Assembly: GCA_003281335.1 (NCBI GenBank) | Contig: QCCG01000003.1 | Location: 1-64,000, forward strand | DNA length: 64,000 nt | Origin: Prochlorococcus sp. AG-347-K19 | Lineage (GTDB): Bacteria > Cyanobacteriota > Cyanobacteriia > PCC-6307 > Cyanobiaceae | Direction: 5' to 3' | In this document: positions 17,173 to 24,929 of the stretch, in pieces | Numbering within the stretch: the first letter of the stretch is position 1 | Layout: every line of letters begins with the position of its first letter | Notes under the pieces: generated by a model | The model's input: the letters and a program-made list of their open reading frames with translations, nothing else | The model's database searches: none | What the model was told of the DNA's origin: nothing | Made by a program: the position numbers and the translations under genes

Positions 17173-17394
17173 CTATTTCCTCAAATAGATATGTAATTCT
17201 TTTTCGTTTTTGCATGGCATCCATTTATCTTGATTCTTATGTATTCCTTCGCAACCAAGTTCTAAAGATCTATTTTCGGCGTCCTTTTCAGAAAGAAATC
17301 TACCCCTCATATGTGCATGCGAATAACTATTGAAATTTAGAGATAAGGAAAATAAAAAAATAAAAAATTTAAAATTTCTAAGAAAAATATTCAT
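17173..17394 (-). CDS. DUF3721-type secreted protein
   Basis: A 73-residue protein with a signal peptide (IFLFSLSLNFNSYSHA), then HMRGRFLSEKDAENRSLELG, CEGIH and MPCKNEKEL. The region matches the short DUF3721 domain found in cyanobacteria, with a cysteine pair about 18 residues apart. It lies between the DUF411 and PepSY-type genes. Periplasmic; role unknown. Confidence 0.65.
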   Translation of the reverse strand: MNIFLRNFKFFIFLFSLSLNFNSYSHAHMRGRFLSEKDAENRSLELGCEGIHKNQDKWMPCKNEKELHIYLRK

Positions 17395-17415
17395 TATTTC
17401 AAATAAGTATTTGTA

Positions 17416-17934
17416 TTAAGGAGAGATTTTATCAAATATTTTTGTTTTGCCAGTTTTACTAAATGAAACTACTTTGTAGTTCTCATAATCATGAGAGTGC
17501 GATTCGTGAGAATGCATTTCCATCCCTGGAGAGCCAAGCGGCATTCCGGGAACTGCAATCCCATTAATATTTGGTTTTTCTTTAAAGAGTTTGTTGATTG
17601 ATTCAATCGGGACATGTCCTTCAATCGTATAGTTAGCTATTTGAGCAGAGTGACATGATCTCAAATTATTGGGAATTTGATATTGGTTTTTGATTACTGA
17701 AACATCTTCAACTATATTATCAACAACTTCTAATCCATTATCTCTTAAATGATTGATCCATTTTTTGCAACAACCACATGATACAGATCTGTAAGAAACA
17801 ACTTTTGGGATATCTATATTTTCTTGCGTTGCTGCACTAATCCTGTGAACGTTAATTGTATTTGCAAAAAGAATTCCAGAAGAAATTAGATAATTTAAAA
17901 ATCTGGTTTTAATAAATACCTTATTAATTGCCAT
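17416..17934 (-). CDS. DUF411 (CopG-like) metal-binding protein
   Basis: A 172-residue exported protein. The DUF411 domain is seen as VSYRSVSCGCCKKWINHL, then LRSCHSAQ, EGHVPIESI and GIAVPGMPLGSPGME. These are the conserved cysteine and Met/Gly motifs of this family, members of which are linked to copper and silver tolerance. A His-rich patch (HSHESHSHD) near residue 142 adds possible metal ligands. It has a signal or anchor segment near residues 14-26. It sits in a seven-gene operon with a MauE-like protein. Confidence 0.88.
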   Translation of the reverse strand: MAINKVFIKTRFLNYLISSGILFANTINVHRISAATQENIDIPKVVSYRSVSCGCCKKWINHLRDNGLEVVDNIVEDVSVIKNQYQIPNNLRSCHSAQIANYTIEGHVPIESINKLFKEKPNINGIAVPGMPLGSPGMEMHSHESHSHDYENYKVVSFSKTGKTKIFDKISP

Positions 17935-17995
17935 GCAAATTAAGAGGATTAAATTAAGTATTTAAATCAACAATAAATGAAAATTTATAAAAGTG

Positions 17996-18448
17996 CTATT
18001 TAATCAAAATTAAGACACTCATAATTGCCATTAAAAGATTTTCGATAAAACTAACAATTCCCAAAGGAGTTTTTGCATATCCACCAATACATGCACAATT
18101 TAATTTTAATTTATCCAAATAAACGGCTTTGAATACTGAAATCATTCCAGAAATTCCTAAAACTAGAGCAATAAAAATAATTAGAGAAGGTGGAGAAGAA
18201 TTAAGAAAACTTATCCCAATTATTAATTCAAAAAAAGGATAAATATATATCCAGCTATCAAATTTAGAAGATATTAAATCATATTTCTTATAACTTGTTC
18301 CAAAAGCTTCAATATCCATAAGCTTGAGCATCGCTAAAAGACAAATTGATATCCCCATAAAAATTTGGAAACTTTTAAGCAATGTAATGGTTATCAGAAA
18401 TGAAGTACCAAAGACTGCAATTAAGGGGGTAAATGACTTGATCTTCAT
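17996..18448 (-). CDS. MauE/DoxX-like redox membrane protein
   Basis: A 150-residue inner-membrane protein with four helices. The motif LNCACIGG near residue 116 carries the Cys-x-Cys pair seen in MauE-type proteins that pass electrons for disulfide or metal-cofactor maturation. Neighbouring cysteine-rich exported proteins (DUF411, DUF3721) are plausible partners. The start ATG is two bases from the preceding stop. Confidence 0.75.
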   Translation of the reverse strand: MKIKSFTPLIAVFGTSFLITITLLKSFQIFMGISICLLAMLKLMDIEAFGTSYKKYDLISSKFDSWIYIYPFFELIIGISFLNSSPPSLIIFIALVLGISGMISVFKAVYLDKLKLNCACIGGYAKTPLGIVSFIENLLMAIMSVLILIK

Positions 18449-18450
18449 TT

Positions 18451-18681
18451 TTAACTTTTCAGGATAGAGTCACAAATACCAGATGGATTTGCTTGTTTAA
18501 CTATTTTTAGTCTTTTGATAAGTTCATCTCGATCTATTTGATGTTTTAAATATTTAATACATAAATTTTTTTCCTGATATACCAATGCTATTGGAGCAAT
18601 CTTTAAAGCAATAGCAAAAGTACCAATAACTAAAAGAATGTTTGTAGCTAGTCGAATATTTGGTCGAAAATTTGATCTCAT
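18451..18681 (-). CDS. Hypothetical protein with one membrane helix
   Basis: A 76-residue protein with an N-terminal hydrophobic helix (ATNILLVIGTFAIALKIAPIAL) and a soluble part with two cysteines (LCIKYL and GICDSIL). Its start overlaps the stop of the preceding 38-residue gene by four bases. Part of the metal/redox operon; no family recognised. Confidence 0.65.
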   Translation of the reverse strand: MRSNFRPNIRLATNILLVIGTFAIALKIAPIALVYQEKNLCIKYLKHQIDRDELIKRLKIVKQANPSGICDSILKS

Positions 18682-18794
18682 TCGTATTCTTTATTTCTGT
18701 CAATAATTTCTCTTAAATATATATCTTTTAGCTCGTCATTGTATCCATTTTCTTTTGCAAATTGCTCTAATTCCTTCAACTCTTTTTCTGTCAT
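18678..18794 (-). CDS. 38-residue acidic helical peptide
   Basis: ATG at 18794 shares its bases with the TAA of the upstream gene, and its own TGA overlaps the next start at 18681. The tight overlaps on both sides argue strongly for a real gene. The product (MTEKELKELEQFAKENGYND...) is a charged helix of unknown function. Confidence 0.7.
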   Translation of the reverse strand: MTEKELKELEQFAKENGYNDELKDIYLREIIDRNKEYE

Positions 18795-18937
18795 TAAGCA
18801 GATTTGGATATATTGTTTTTCATATCTTCAATTTGGTTGATTAATTCATCTAACCATTCTGTATTATTTTCGGATCTTTTCTGAAAATATGTAATTTTAG
18901 GTTGATTGATTTCTAGTGTCTCATAATCTCCACTCAT
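18794..18937 (-). CDS. 47-residue conserved small protein, paralogue of 4453-4590
   Basis: Starts MSGDYETLEINQPKI and contains WLDELINQIEDMKN, closely matching the protein at 4453-4590. First gene of the operon that continues through the MauE-like, DUF411, DUF3721 and PepSY-type genes. Function unknown; the promoter should lie in 18938-19083. Confidence 0.72.
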   Translation of the reverse strand: MSGDYETLEINQPKITYFQKRSENNTEWLDELINQIEDMKNNISKSA

Positions 18938-19083
18938 AAATTACCCCTAAATTTATACTCTGCATAATTTATCTAGAGAGATTATGCACATCAATAGGTT
19001 CTATTACTTATTAGACATTTACCATGAGTAATAAGTCGCTTTTTTAATAGTATTAATATCAAGGAATTTATCTCTAAAAAAAA

Positions 19084-19188
19084 ATGGCAACTAATGAAGA
19101 ACTAGAAAAAAGAATTGAAACTTTAGAAAAAGAAGTACATCATCTAAAAGCTGTTCTACAATATCAAATGAGAAATAAGAAAAAGTGA
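19084..19188 (+). CDS. 34-residue coiled-coil peptide
   Basis: ATG at 19084. The sequence is almost entirely a heptad-like helix (LEKRIETLEKEVHHLKAVL) with a basic end. It recalls the leucine-zipper part of SlyX-type peptides, but is shorter. An imperfect hairpin ATTACTT/AAGGTAAT with a T-run follows at about 19205-19231 and may terminate it. Confidence 0.55.
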   Translation: MATNEELEKRIETLEKEVHHLKAVLQYQMRNKKK

Positions 19189-19372
19189 TTATTATTGCAT
19201 AGTAATTACTTTTGGTAAGGTAATCATTTTTTCTTGGCGGTATTTGGAACCTAATGAAAAAGCTAATTATTAAAAATTAGTCCATAAAAATAACTTTTTG
19301 AAAAAAATAAATTTATTCATTGATATTTAGAACATATTTGTTTTTATATATATAAAACTAAAACTACTTGAT

Positions 19373-19489
19373 ATGATTAACTCAATAGCTATTACATTGT
19401 TATTATTAGGCTCTTTAGTCGCTTACAAAAGACTCAAAAGAAAGAAACGGCAATTTCACGCACCACCTACAAATCAGCTTCCTAGTTGA
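19373..19489 (+). CDS. 38-residue single-helix membrane protein
   Basis: ATG at 19373. A hydrophobic N-terminal helix (SIAITLLLLGSLVAY) is followed by a very basic stretch (KRLKRKKRQFH) and a Pro-rich end. It is likely anchored with a cytoplasmic tail. Function unknown. Confidence 0.55.
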   Translation: MINSIAITLLLLGSLVAYKRLKRKKRQFHAPPTNQLPS

Positions 19490-19492
19490 AGA

Positions 19493-19606
19493 TTAAATTC
19501 CGTCTTCGTCTTCTCCAAAAGGATTATATCTAATATCCCAGATGAGAACTACTGCTATAGATAAAAGCAATAGCCCAAAAATAACTTGAGTAGGTGGTAA
19601 TAACAT
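19493..19606 (-). CDS. 37-residue single-helix membrane protein
   Basis: ATG at 19606. One helix (VIFGLLLLSIAVVLIWDI) is followed by an acidic tail (GEDEDGI). It faces the gene ending at 19489 with four bases between stops. The layout resembles small photosystem subunits, but no match is recognised. Confidence 0.55.
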   Translation of the reverse strand: MLLPPTQVIFGLLLLSIAVVLIWDIRYNPFGEDEDGI

Positions 19607-19639
19607 TAATGAAATATAACAATTATCCTTAAGCTTTGC

Positions 19640-19765
19640 TTAAGAAAATTTTAAGGGGTAATCGATATTGTTTGGTTCTAAATGTTTTACATAACATGCT
19701 GTTGTGCAATCTACTCCCTCATTATTGATGCTACAAGAAGTTATACATTTAAAAAAACTTTCCAA
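19640..19765 (-). CDS. Possible twin-CX3C micro-protein or gene remnant
   Basis: An open frame with TTG at 19765 gives 41 residues holding two CX3C motifs (CITSC and CTTAC) eight residues apart. The frame stays open upstream to about 19807 but has no ATG there; an ATG lies in another frame, so a longer secreted protein may have lost its start by a frameshift. The cysteine spacing is the main reason to record it. Confidence 0.3.
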   Translation of the reverse strand: MESFFKCITSCSINNEGVDCTTACYVKHLEPNNIDYPLKFS

Positions 19766-19899
19766 AGCATCTGAATCTTTAATATTTGAATAAATGTCTT
19801 TATTCTTTATTCATGATTAATCTTCCATTCTGAAGCTTATCTAGCAATTAATTTTTAATAATGTCAAATTTTAGGTAAAGTACCTTCTTACCATTTTTT

Positions 19900-20004
19900 T
19901 TAAAAAAAACTATTAAATCTATAAGTTTTTTCCACCCTTCCTCCAATAGTTTTTTTATATTCGTTTCTCGATTTTTCTATAGATTCAACCCTAGAGCCTT
20001 TCAT
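19900..20004 (-). CDS. 34-residue basic peptide
   Basis: ATG at 20004. The start MKGSRVESIEKSRNEYKKTI matches the pattern MKGRRVEIIEAGRKEYKKLL encoded inside the frame at 26837-26950, which supports a small family. Function unknown; the C-terminus is unlike the relative. Confidence 0.4.
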   Translation of the reverse strand: MKGSRVESIEKSRNEYKKTIGGRVEKTYRFNSFF

Positions 20005-20148
20005 GACTGGCTTACTTCATCGCTTCAAAACACAATCATAAGAGATTAAAATTAAATTAATTATAAAAAAGTTCTTTGAACTATCTTCAAAAGGTTGAAA
20101 TACTTTAATATTAGAGCTGGCTTTATTGATTAAAGTAAATTATTCCAT

Positions 20149-20340
20149 AAAAAAAAGGGCGTTAGCTTCGCCCCAATCAAAAAGCGGGATAATCCCCATC
20201 ACCCAGCCTTTTTAAAAATCTTAGCACTACATATGGTGTTTGTAAGTATTTAAAATTACCTATTGATGGGGTTGTTTGTTTTTGTTTAATTTGTCATTAT
20301 AGGAGTCCCCATCACCTAGGCTCGTAAGAGTCTTTTTTTT
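20149..20340. ncRNA. Structured non-coding region with switching repeats
   Basis: On the minus strand a strong hairpin (GGGCG/CGCCC, 20157-20173) is followed by eight T's, an ideal terminator with no gene upstream on that strand, so a small RNA ending here is likely. The region also holds CCCCATCACC at 20194 and 20307 and the complementary TGATGGGG at 20264, which can pair with either copy. On the plus strand a T-run follows the second copy about 95 bases before the DUF3303-type gene. Confidence 0.45.
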
Positions 20341-20435
20341 TGCCATTTAGGCTTATAAGTTTTTAATTAGTGTTTAAAGACTTTTTATTTAATTTTTAAA
20401 TTCGATAATTAATAATTAAAAAAATAATTTTATTC

Positions 20436-20747
20436 ATGCAAACTTACATAGTACACTGGCAATTTCCAGATCAAGAAAGTCATATGCAAGGGGCCGAAGC
20501 TTTTGCGGGTTTTGTGGAAGGAGGTTGCGAAGGTGATGAATTTGATGGGTTTAAAGTTCTTAATCGAGTAGTAAATCCTGAGGGGGCTAATGGTTGGGCA
20601 ATAGTTGAATCTTCAAACCATCAGAACATTTGGAAATGGAGTAGTATTTGGGTTGATAATTTTGGAGTAGAAATTGAAGTTACACCAGTTCTAACAGATA
20701 AAGAATTTCTTTCCGTCCATAAAGAAATTGCGGCAGCCTCTAACTAA
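20436..20747 (+). CDS. DUF3303-type protein
   Basis: A 103-residue soluble protein with a ferredoxin-like pattern: MQTYIVHWQFPDQ, then GFKVLNRVVNPEGANGWAIV and WSSIWVDNFGVEIEVTPVL. It fits the DUF3303 family of small barrel proteins found across marine picocyanobacteria. Function unknown. A structured non-coding region lies upstream and could regulate it. Confidence 0.7.
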   Translation: MQTYIVHWQFPDQESHMQGAEAFAGFVEGGCEGDEFDGFKVLNRVVNPEGANGWAIVESSNHQNIWKWSSIWVDNFGVEIEVTPVLTDKEFLSVHKEIAAASN

Positions 20748-20800
20748 TATTTTGAGTGATTGACTGTTGAACTAAAATAAAGGGGTAGTAGCTATTGTTT

Positions 20801-20968
20801 ATGGGAAAATTTTCTTCTGAAGAAATTGAAAGTCAATACAATTTGATAAAAATGCTTTTAGCTGAACCTGAAAAGTATGCAGATGCCATTAATGCAATAA
20901 AGAAAGATATAGCATATATGCCAATAGAGCTTAAAAAAAAACTTGAGGAAGAGAATATTATCTTATAA
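20801..20968 (+). CDS. 55-residue helical hypothetical protein
   Basis: ATG at 20801, preceded by AGGGG. Acidic and helical (EEIESQYNLIKMLLAEPEKY), with a Pro break and a charged end. No family recognised. Confidence 0.55.
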   Translation: MGKFSSEEIESQYNLIKMLLAEPEKYADAINAIKKDIAYMPIELKKKLEEENIIL

Positions 20969-21032
20969 ATGAAAAGCAAATATTCACTATGATCGTTAAT
21001 TTTAGAAATTAGAAAATAAACATTCTCATAAA

Positions 21033-21197
21033 CTAACCGAGAGAGTCTAAATCTCTACGATGGTGAACTGTATTCCCTTCATCTAGTGGAATTTTTTGTT
21101 CTCTCATTAAATCTGCAATTGTTGGATAATCTTTTGCATAATCAAGATCTCTTGCATTTTTATCTAAAATTGCGAATGGTGATCTTTTAAAATTCAT
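21033..21197 (-). CDS. 54-residue hypothetical protein
   Basis: ATG at 21197, ten bases after the stop of the gene at 21208, so the two are probably co-transcribed. The sequence (AILDKNARDLDYAKDYPTIA, then LDEGNTVHHRRDLDSL) is polar and protein-like. No family recognised. Confidence 0.6.
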   Translation of the reverse strand: MNFKRSPFAILDKNARDLDYAKDYPTIADLMREQKIPLDEGNTVHHRRDLDSLG

Positions 21198-21207
21198 AAT
21201 TAATTCC

Positions 21208-21393
21208 TCAAAATTTTTGTTGGATTCTTATTACAGATGCTGGATGGTCATGTACGTAAGAGTTGAATTCCCTCGCAAGCATTAGGCAACCGTATGCATC
21301 GCGTGCGTAAAAACCAACTTCATGTGTCTTATTTGATGAATCCTTGTAAGTCAACACATATTTATTACAAGATTTGATTGGAGTTGAAGGCAT
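21208..21393 (-). CDS. 61-residue hypothetical protein
   Basis: Small soluble beta-rich protein (NKYVLTYKDSSNKTHEVGFY, then ARDAYGCLMLAREFNSYV). The pattern suggests a single compact sheet with one helix. First gene of a two-gene unit with 21033-21197. Function unknown. Confidence 0.65.
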   Translation of the reverse strand: MPSTPIKSCNKYVLTYKDSSNKTHEVGFYARDAYGCLMLAREFNSYVHDHPASVIRIQQKF

Positions 21394-21643
21394 TTAATTT
21401 ATTTCTGTTACTAATAAGTTCTAACTAGGCATGCTAATCAACCGACCATTTAAAAAGTACGGTTTAAGGCACAAACATATACGGATAGAGGACCAACAAC
21501 TAAATTAAAAAATGAATATAATGATTTTGATTTACGTGAATAAGCGTTAATATTTCTGTTACTTCTATAAAACTATTTTCAGATGGAGCTGTTTTTTCCA
21601 GAAACTTTTGATGGATAATATGACTTAATAAACATATTAACTA

Positions 21644-21787
21644 TCATGCTAAATTAGTATGTTCGAGATTATAAATATATTTTTCTCCATCATCATCACC
21701 ATCGTCATCATCATGGAAGGAAGAGATTAATACATAAACTCCTCCAAGTCCTAGTAACATAGATAAATAAAGAATAGGATCTGTCAT
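21644..21787 (-). CDS. 47-residue membrane protein with Asp-rich tail
   Basis: ATG at 21787. A hydrophobic helix (PILYLSMLLGLGGVYVLISS) is followed by an unusual run HDDDDGDDDGE that could bind divalent cations. Single-gene unit; function unknown. Confidence 0.6.
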   Translation of the reverse strand: MTDPILYLSMLLGLGGVYVLISSFHDDDDGDDDGEKYIYNLEHTNLA

Positions 21788-21973
21788 AGGTTAAGTTTGA
21801 AACATTCAAATTAAATTCGAGGAAGCTTTTCAATATCTATATTTTCTTTTAATTATTTAGATAAAGAACATTCTACGATCAAAAAATTGTTATTATTTGA
21901 GAAAAATAAAAGTAGATCTAAAATAAGGTAAATTTGCTTTTTTAAGTGAGTTTTAAAAATATTTTAAAAATCA

Positions 21974-22612
21974 ATGTGCGGAAGATTTGAGCTTAAAACT
22001 AAATTTGAGAATTTACCAACGGTTTTGAAACAAGACTATCCAAGTGGACTTGATTCAAAATATGAAACTCAAAATCTAATAAGACCTAGTGATCCTGTTC
22101 TTGTAATTAAAAACGAAGGAAGAATTAAAACTACTTTTATGACATGGGGCTTTATTTCTCCTTGGGCGAGAGACCCATTTGATAAGGACAGACCAAGACC
22201 ATTTAATGCAAGATCAGAAACCGTAGAAGAAAAAAAATTATTTAGTGGAAGTTGGAAACATAAAAGGTGCCTAATACCTGCGAGCGGTTTTTTTGAAAAA
22301 AAATATCGTGTTCGAAAAGCGAATTATGAGACTTTTTGGTTGGGAGGAATTTGGAGTAAGTGGACCTCACCAGATGGAGCAGAACTTGAGAGTTGCTGCG
22401 TTTTAACTACTGATCCAAATGATTTAATTAGACCCTTACATCACCGTATGCCTGTGATCGTTCCTAATGGATATGAGGAACAATGGACAGAGCAAGTTAA
22501 AGATGCAGATGAATTAAAAGGATTATTTGCAATCATGATGAGTTGGTCATCTGATGGTTGGCTAGTAGAAGATGTAAAGAAAAAAGAAACTGATCAAATG
22601 AGTTTGTTTTAA
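21974..22612 (+). CDS. SRAP-family protein (YedK/HMCES)
   Basis: A 212-residue protein that protects abasic sites in single-stranded DNA by forming a covalent link through its N-terminal cysteine after Met removal. All key residues are visible: MCGRFE (Cys2), NARSE (Asn78), SGFFE (Glu108) and HHRMP (156-160). Length is normal for bacterial members. It ends 32 bases before a small gene and may be transcribed with it. Confidence 0.95.
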   Translation: MCGRFELKTKFENLPTVLKQDYPSGLDSKYETQNLIRPSDPVLVIKNEGRIKTTFMTWGFISPWARDPFDKDRPRPFNARSETVEEKKLFSGSWKHKRCLIPASGFFEKKYRVRKANYETFWLGGIWSKWTSPDGAELESCCVLTTDPNDLIRPLHHRMPVIVPNGYEEQWTEQVKDADELKGLFAIMMSWSSDGWLVEDVKKKETDQMSLF

Positions 22613-22644
22613 ATGAAACGCTTACTAATTCCAAGGCTAGATTA

Positions 22645-22890
22645 ATGGCAAAATCTTATTGGTTGATTAATTCAAATAGGTCAGAAGTTAAAAGATTTAT
22701 GAAAAACGATAAGAGTATTGATGGAGTTTTTGAGTATATGTTTATAGATACTGGAAAAATAGTGGGTGGATTAGAAAACAAACTACCAGTAATGACAAAC
22801 ACAGTTTCTGTTGAAATAGATTTAGCTAGAGAAATTTATGAAAGATTACTTTCTAAGGGATGGAGGAAAATTGAAGAAAATTGGAATTAA
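22645..22890 (+). CDS. DUF1651-like small protein
   Basis: An 81-residue protein starting YWLINSNRSEVKRF, with FIDTGKIVGG and ending AREIYERLLSKGWRKIEE. The ending and overall order resemble DUF1651, also seen at 7514-7783, but the match is weaker. Function unknown. Confidence 0.5.
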   Translation: MAKSYWLINSNRSEVKRFMKNDKSIDGVFEYMFIDTGKIVGGLENKLPVMTNTVSVEIDLAREIYERLLSKGWRKIEENWN

Positions 22891-23036
22891 AAAGAGAGTT
22901 AGATCAGTGCGGTATAAATTACTGATGAATATAATTTAAAATTCAGTAATGAGATCAATAAAAATTGACAGCCGATTAAAATATGAGGAAATATGTAAAT
23001 TTTTTTATTTAGTGCAGATAAAATGCAACATCAAAA

Positions 23037-23759
23037 ATGGCTACCAGAATAAATAAATATTTAAGTGAAGTCGGTTATTGTTCTAGAAGAGAAGCAGATA
23101 GATTAATCCTGGAAGGAAAGGTAACCATCAATGGCAAAATTCCAGAAATTGGAGCCAAAGTAGAAGATAGTGACCAAGTAGAAGTTAAAGGTCAAAGAAT
23201 AGAAAAATCAAAGAGACAAAAAAACATATACTTAGCCTTTAATAAACCTGTAGGAATTGTTTGCACAACAAATAGAAAAGTGGAACCCAATAATGTCATA
23301 GATTTCATTAAATATCCTAAAAGAGTTTTCCCTATAGGAAGATTAGATAAGCTCAGTGAGGGATTGATTTTTTTAACTAATGATGGAGATATCGTAAATA
23401 AAATTCTCAGAGCAAGAAATAATCATGAAAAAGAATACATTGTAAAAGTTAATCGTCCGATTAATAGTGACTTTATCAAAAACATGAGTAATGGAGTTGA
23501 AATATTAGATACAAAAACTAAAAATTGTTTAGTAAAACAATTGGGTCCAAGAAATTTTAAAATAATTCTCACACAGGGACTTAACCGCCAGATTAGAAGA
23601 ATGTGTGAGGCCTTAGGATACAGAGTACGATCATTAAAGCGTGTAAGAATAATGAATATTAAGTTAGACGTTCCAACAGGAGAATATAGAGAACTTAGTA
23701 AAGAAGAACTCCTAGAATTAAATGGATTACTAGAAAACTCCTCAAAAACATATGACTAA
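23037..23759 (+). CDS. rluF: 23S rRNA pseudouridine synthase RluF
   Basis: A 240-residue enzyme that isomerises uridine 2604 (E. coli numbering) of 23S rRNA. The S4 RNA-binding domain covers about residues 1-60 (INKYLSEVGYCSRREAD). The catalytic motif GRLDKLSEGL has Asp104; ILRARNNHEKEYIV and LTQGLNRQIRRMCEALGY follow as in E. coli RluF. The C-terminal basic extension of the E. coli protein is absent. RluF-type enzymes are unusual in cyanobacteria, so this may be an acquired gene. Confidence 0.9.
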   Translation: MATRINKYLSEVGYCSRREADRLILEGKVTINGKIPEIGAKVEDSDQVEVKGQRIEKSKRQKNIYLAFNKPVGIVCTTNRKVEPNNVIDFIKYPKRVFPIGRLDKLSEGLIFLTNDGDIVNKILRARNNHEKEYIVKVNRPINSDFIKNMSNGVEILDTKTKNCLVKQLGPRNFKIILTQGLNRQIRRMCEALGYRVRSLKRVRIMNIKLDVPTGEYRELSKEELLELNGLLENSSKTYD

Positions 23760-23961
23760 GCAAAAACCAATAAAAGTAATTTAGAAGTTAAAGTAAATTA
23801 GTTAGAAAAAATGCAAGATTTATACTTTTCGATTTTGTTAGAAATAACTTAAATAGCATGACGCTTACTAATTGCATCGCAATTAATTAGTATTATTTGA
23901 CTATCTATTAAGGGTTAGAAGCCTAGCTCATTTTTTTTGTCAAATCTTCCTAAGTTCTTCT

Positions 23962-24033
23962 CTAAAGCTGAGTAATAAATTTTTCCCATTCTTCTCTAGC
24001 TGCATCTTTCTATAATTCTCCTCGGGTTTTCAT
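23962..24033 (-). pseudogene. Micro-gene interrupted by an in-frame TAG
   Basis: From ATG at 24033 the frame reads MKTRGEL, stops at TAG, and continues KDAAREEWEKFITQL to a second TAG. The continuation is typical of an acidic/basic helical peptide, and a TAT or TAC codon would restore it. Too short to be certain; the frame could be chance. Confidence 0.3.
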
Positions 24034-24220
24034 GACAGGTGGTTATTTTGCCTTATGTAGAAATAACCTTCCCAGAATCAATAAACATATATTTAAAAAA
24101 AAATTGATCTTTATTTTTTGTATTTTCGATAAACCTTTTTACCCTTGATCTATTTTAATTAACCAACCAATAATAACTAGCAATTACTTTTTTAAGGATA
24201 AAAGTCTACTTTCCAACGCT

Positions 24221-24421
24221 TCAGGCAATAAAACTTAATGGGTTATATCCATTACAATTCCAGAACTTGAATATTTTTATAGAGAAATGGTGGAAATCAG
24301 CCTCATTGAAAAATACCCAGCCAAAATAAATAGCAAATGCAGTTATAACAAACGCAGCATATTGAAGCCAATGTTTTCCAGACTTATCTAAACCATTTTT
24401 GTCAAAATTAGAATTACTCAT
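24221..24421 (-). CDS. Small membrane protein next to an HLIP gene
   Basis: A 66-residue protein with one hydrophobic helix (WLQYAAFVITAFAIYFGWVF). Its ATG begins immediately after the stop of the HLIP gene, so the two are coupled and the product may associate with HLIP or a photosystem. The C-terminus (KFWNCNGYNPLSFIA) looks less conserved in style. Family not recognised. Confidence 0.65.
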   Translation of the reverse strand: MSNSNFDKNGLDKSGKHWLQYAAFVITAFAIYFGWVFFNEADFHHFSIKIFKFWNCNGYNPLSFIA

Positions 24422-24676
24422 TTAAAGGATTGGATAAGCTATCCATCCAAATAAGGTGTAGTTGATAATGACAGCCATGAAACCTATCATTGCGAGTCTT
24501 CCATTTGTTCTTTCAGCAATAAACCAGTAGGTATTTGGCCATTCAAAATTTTCACCCATATTAGATTTTTGATCTTCTGGAATTGAATCCTCTTTAGGAG
24601 TATTATCTTGGTCAAGATAATAATTACTATCTGGGTAAAAACTTTCGCTTGAAAAGTTATCTTTAAACTTACTCAT
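24422..24676 (-). CDS. hli: High-light-inducible protein with N-terminal extension
   Basis: An 84-residue thylakoid protein. After a polar acidic N-terminal region, the chlorophyll-binding helix ERTNGRLAMIGFMAVIINYT (about 53-72) and the end GWIAYPIL mark the HLIP family. I chose ATG 24676 (MSKFKDNF); the longer frame from 24724 adds a hydrophobic leader without support. Probably co-transcribed with the downstream small membrane gene. Confidence 0.9.
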   Translation of the reverse strand: MSKFKDNFSSESFYPDSNYYLDQDNTPKEDSIPEDQKSNMGENFEWPNTYWFIAERTNGRLAMIGFMAVIINYTLFGWIAYPIL

Positions 24677-24929
24677 TGTTATTAGAAAATTAATACTGTA
24701 TATATTAAAAAATAAAAAGGCCAAATAGGTTAAATTAGCATTTTCTTATTTTCACCAAGTCGTGTTGGGTATTTGTTTATAAGGCATATCCATATTTAAA
24801 ATTGTTATTGTCTAAAAGATTTAGCTTAGTTTTTAATATCTTTCTGAGATTTAAAATAGATTAGTTTATGTTTTTTGAGAATTTTAATAGTATTATTCAT
24901 TGATAGATATCTTCACTATATACTGTTCA

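Noticed and set aside
21582..21617. MELFFPETFDG micro-frame
   Set aside because: Eleven codons in A+T-rich DNA are not evidence for a gene.
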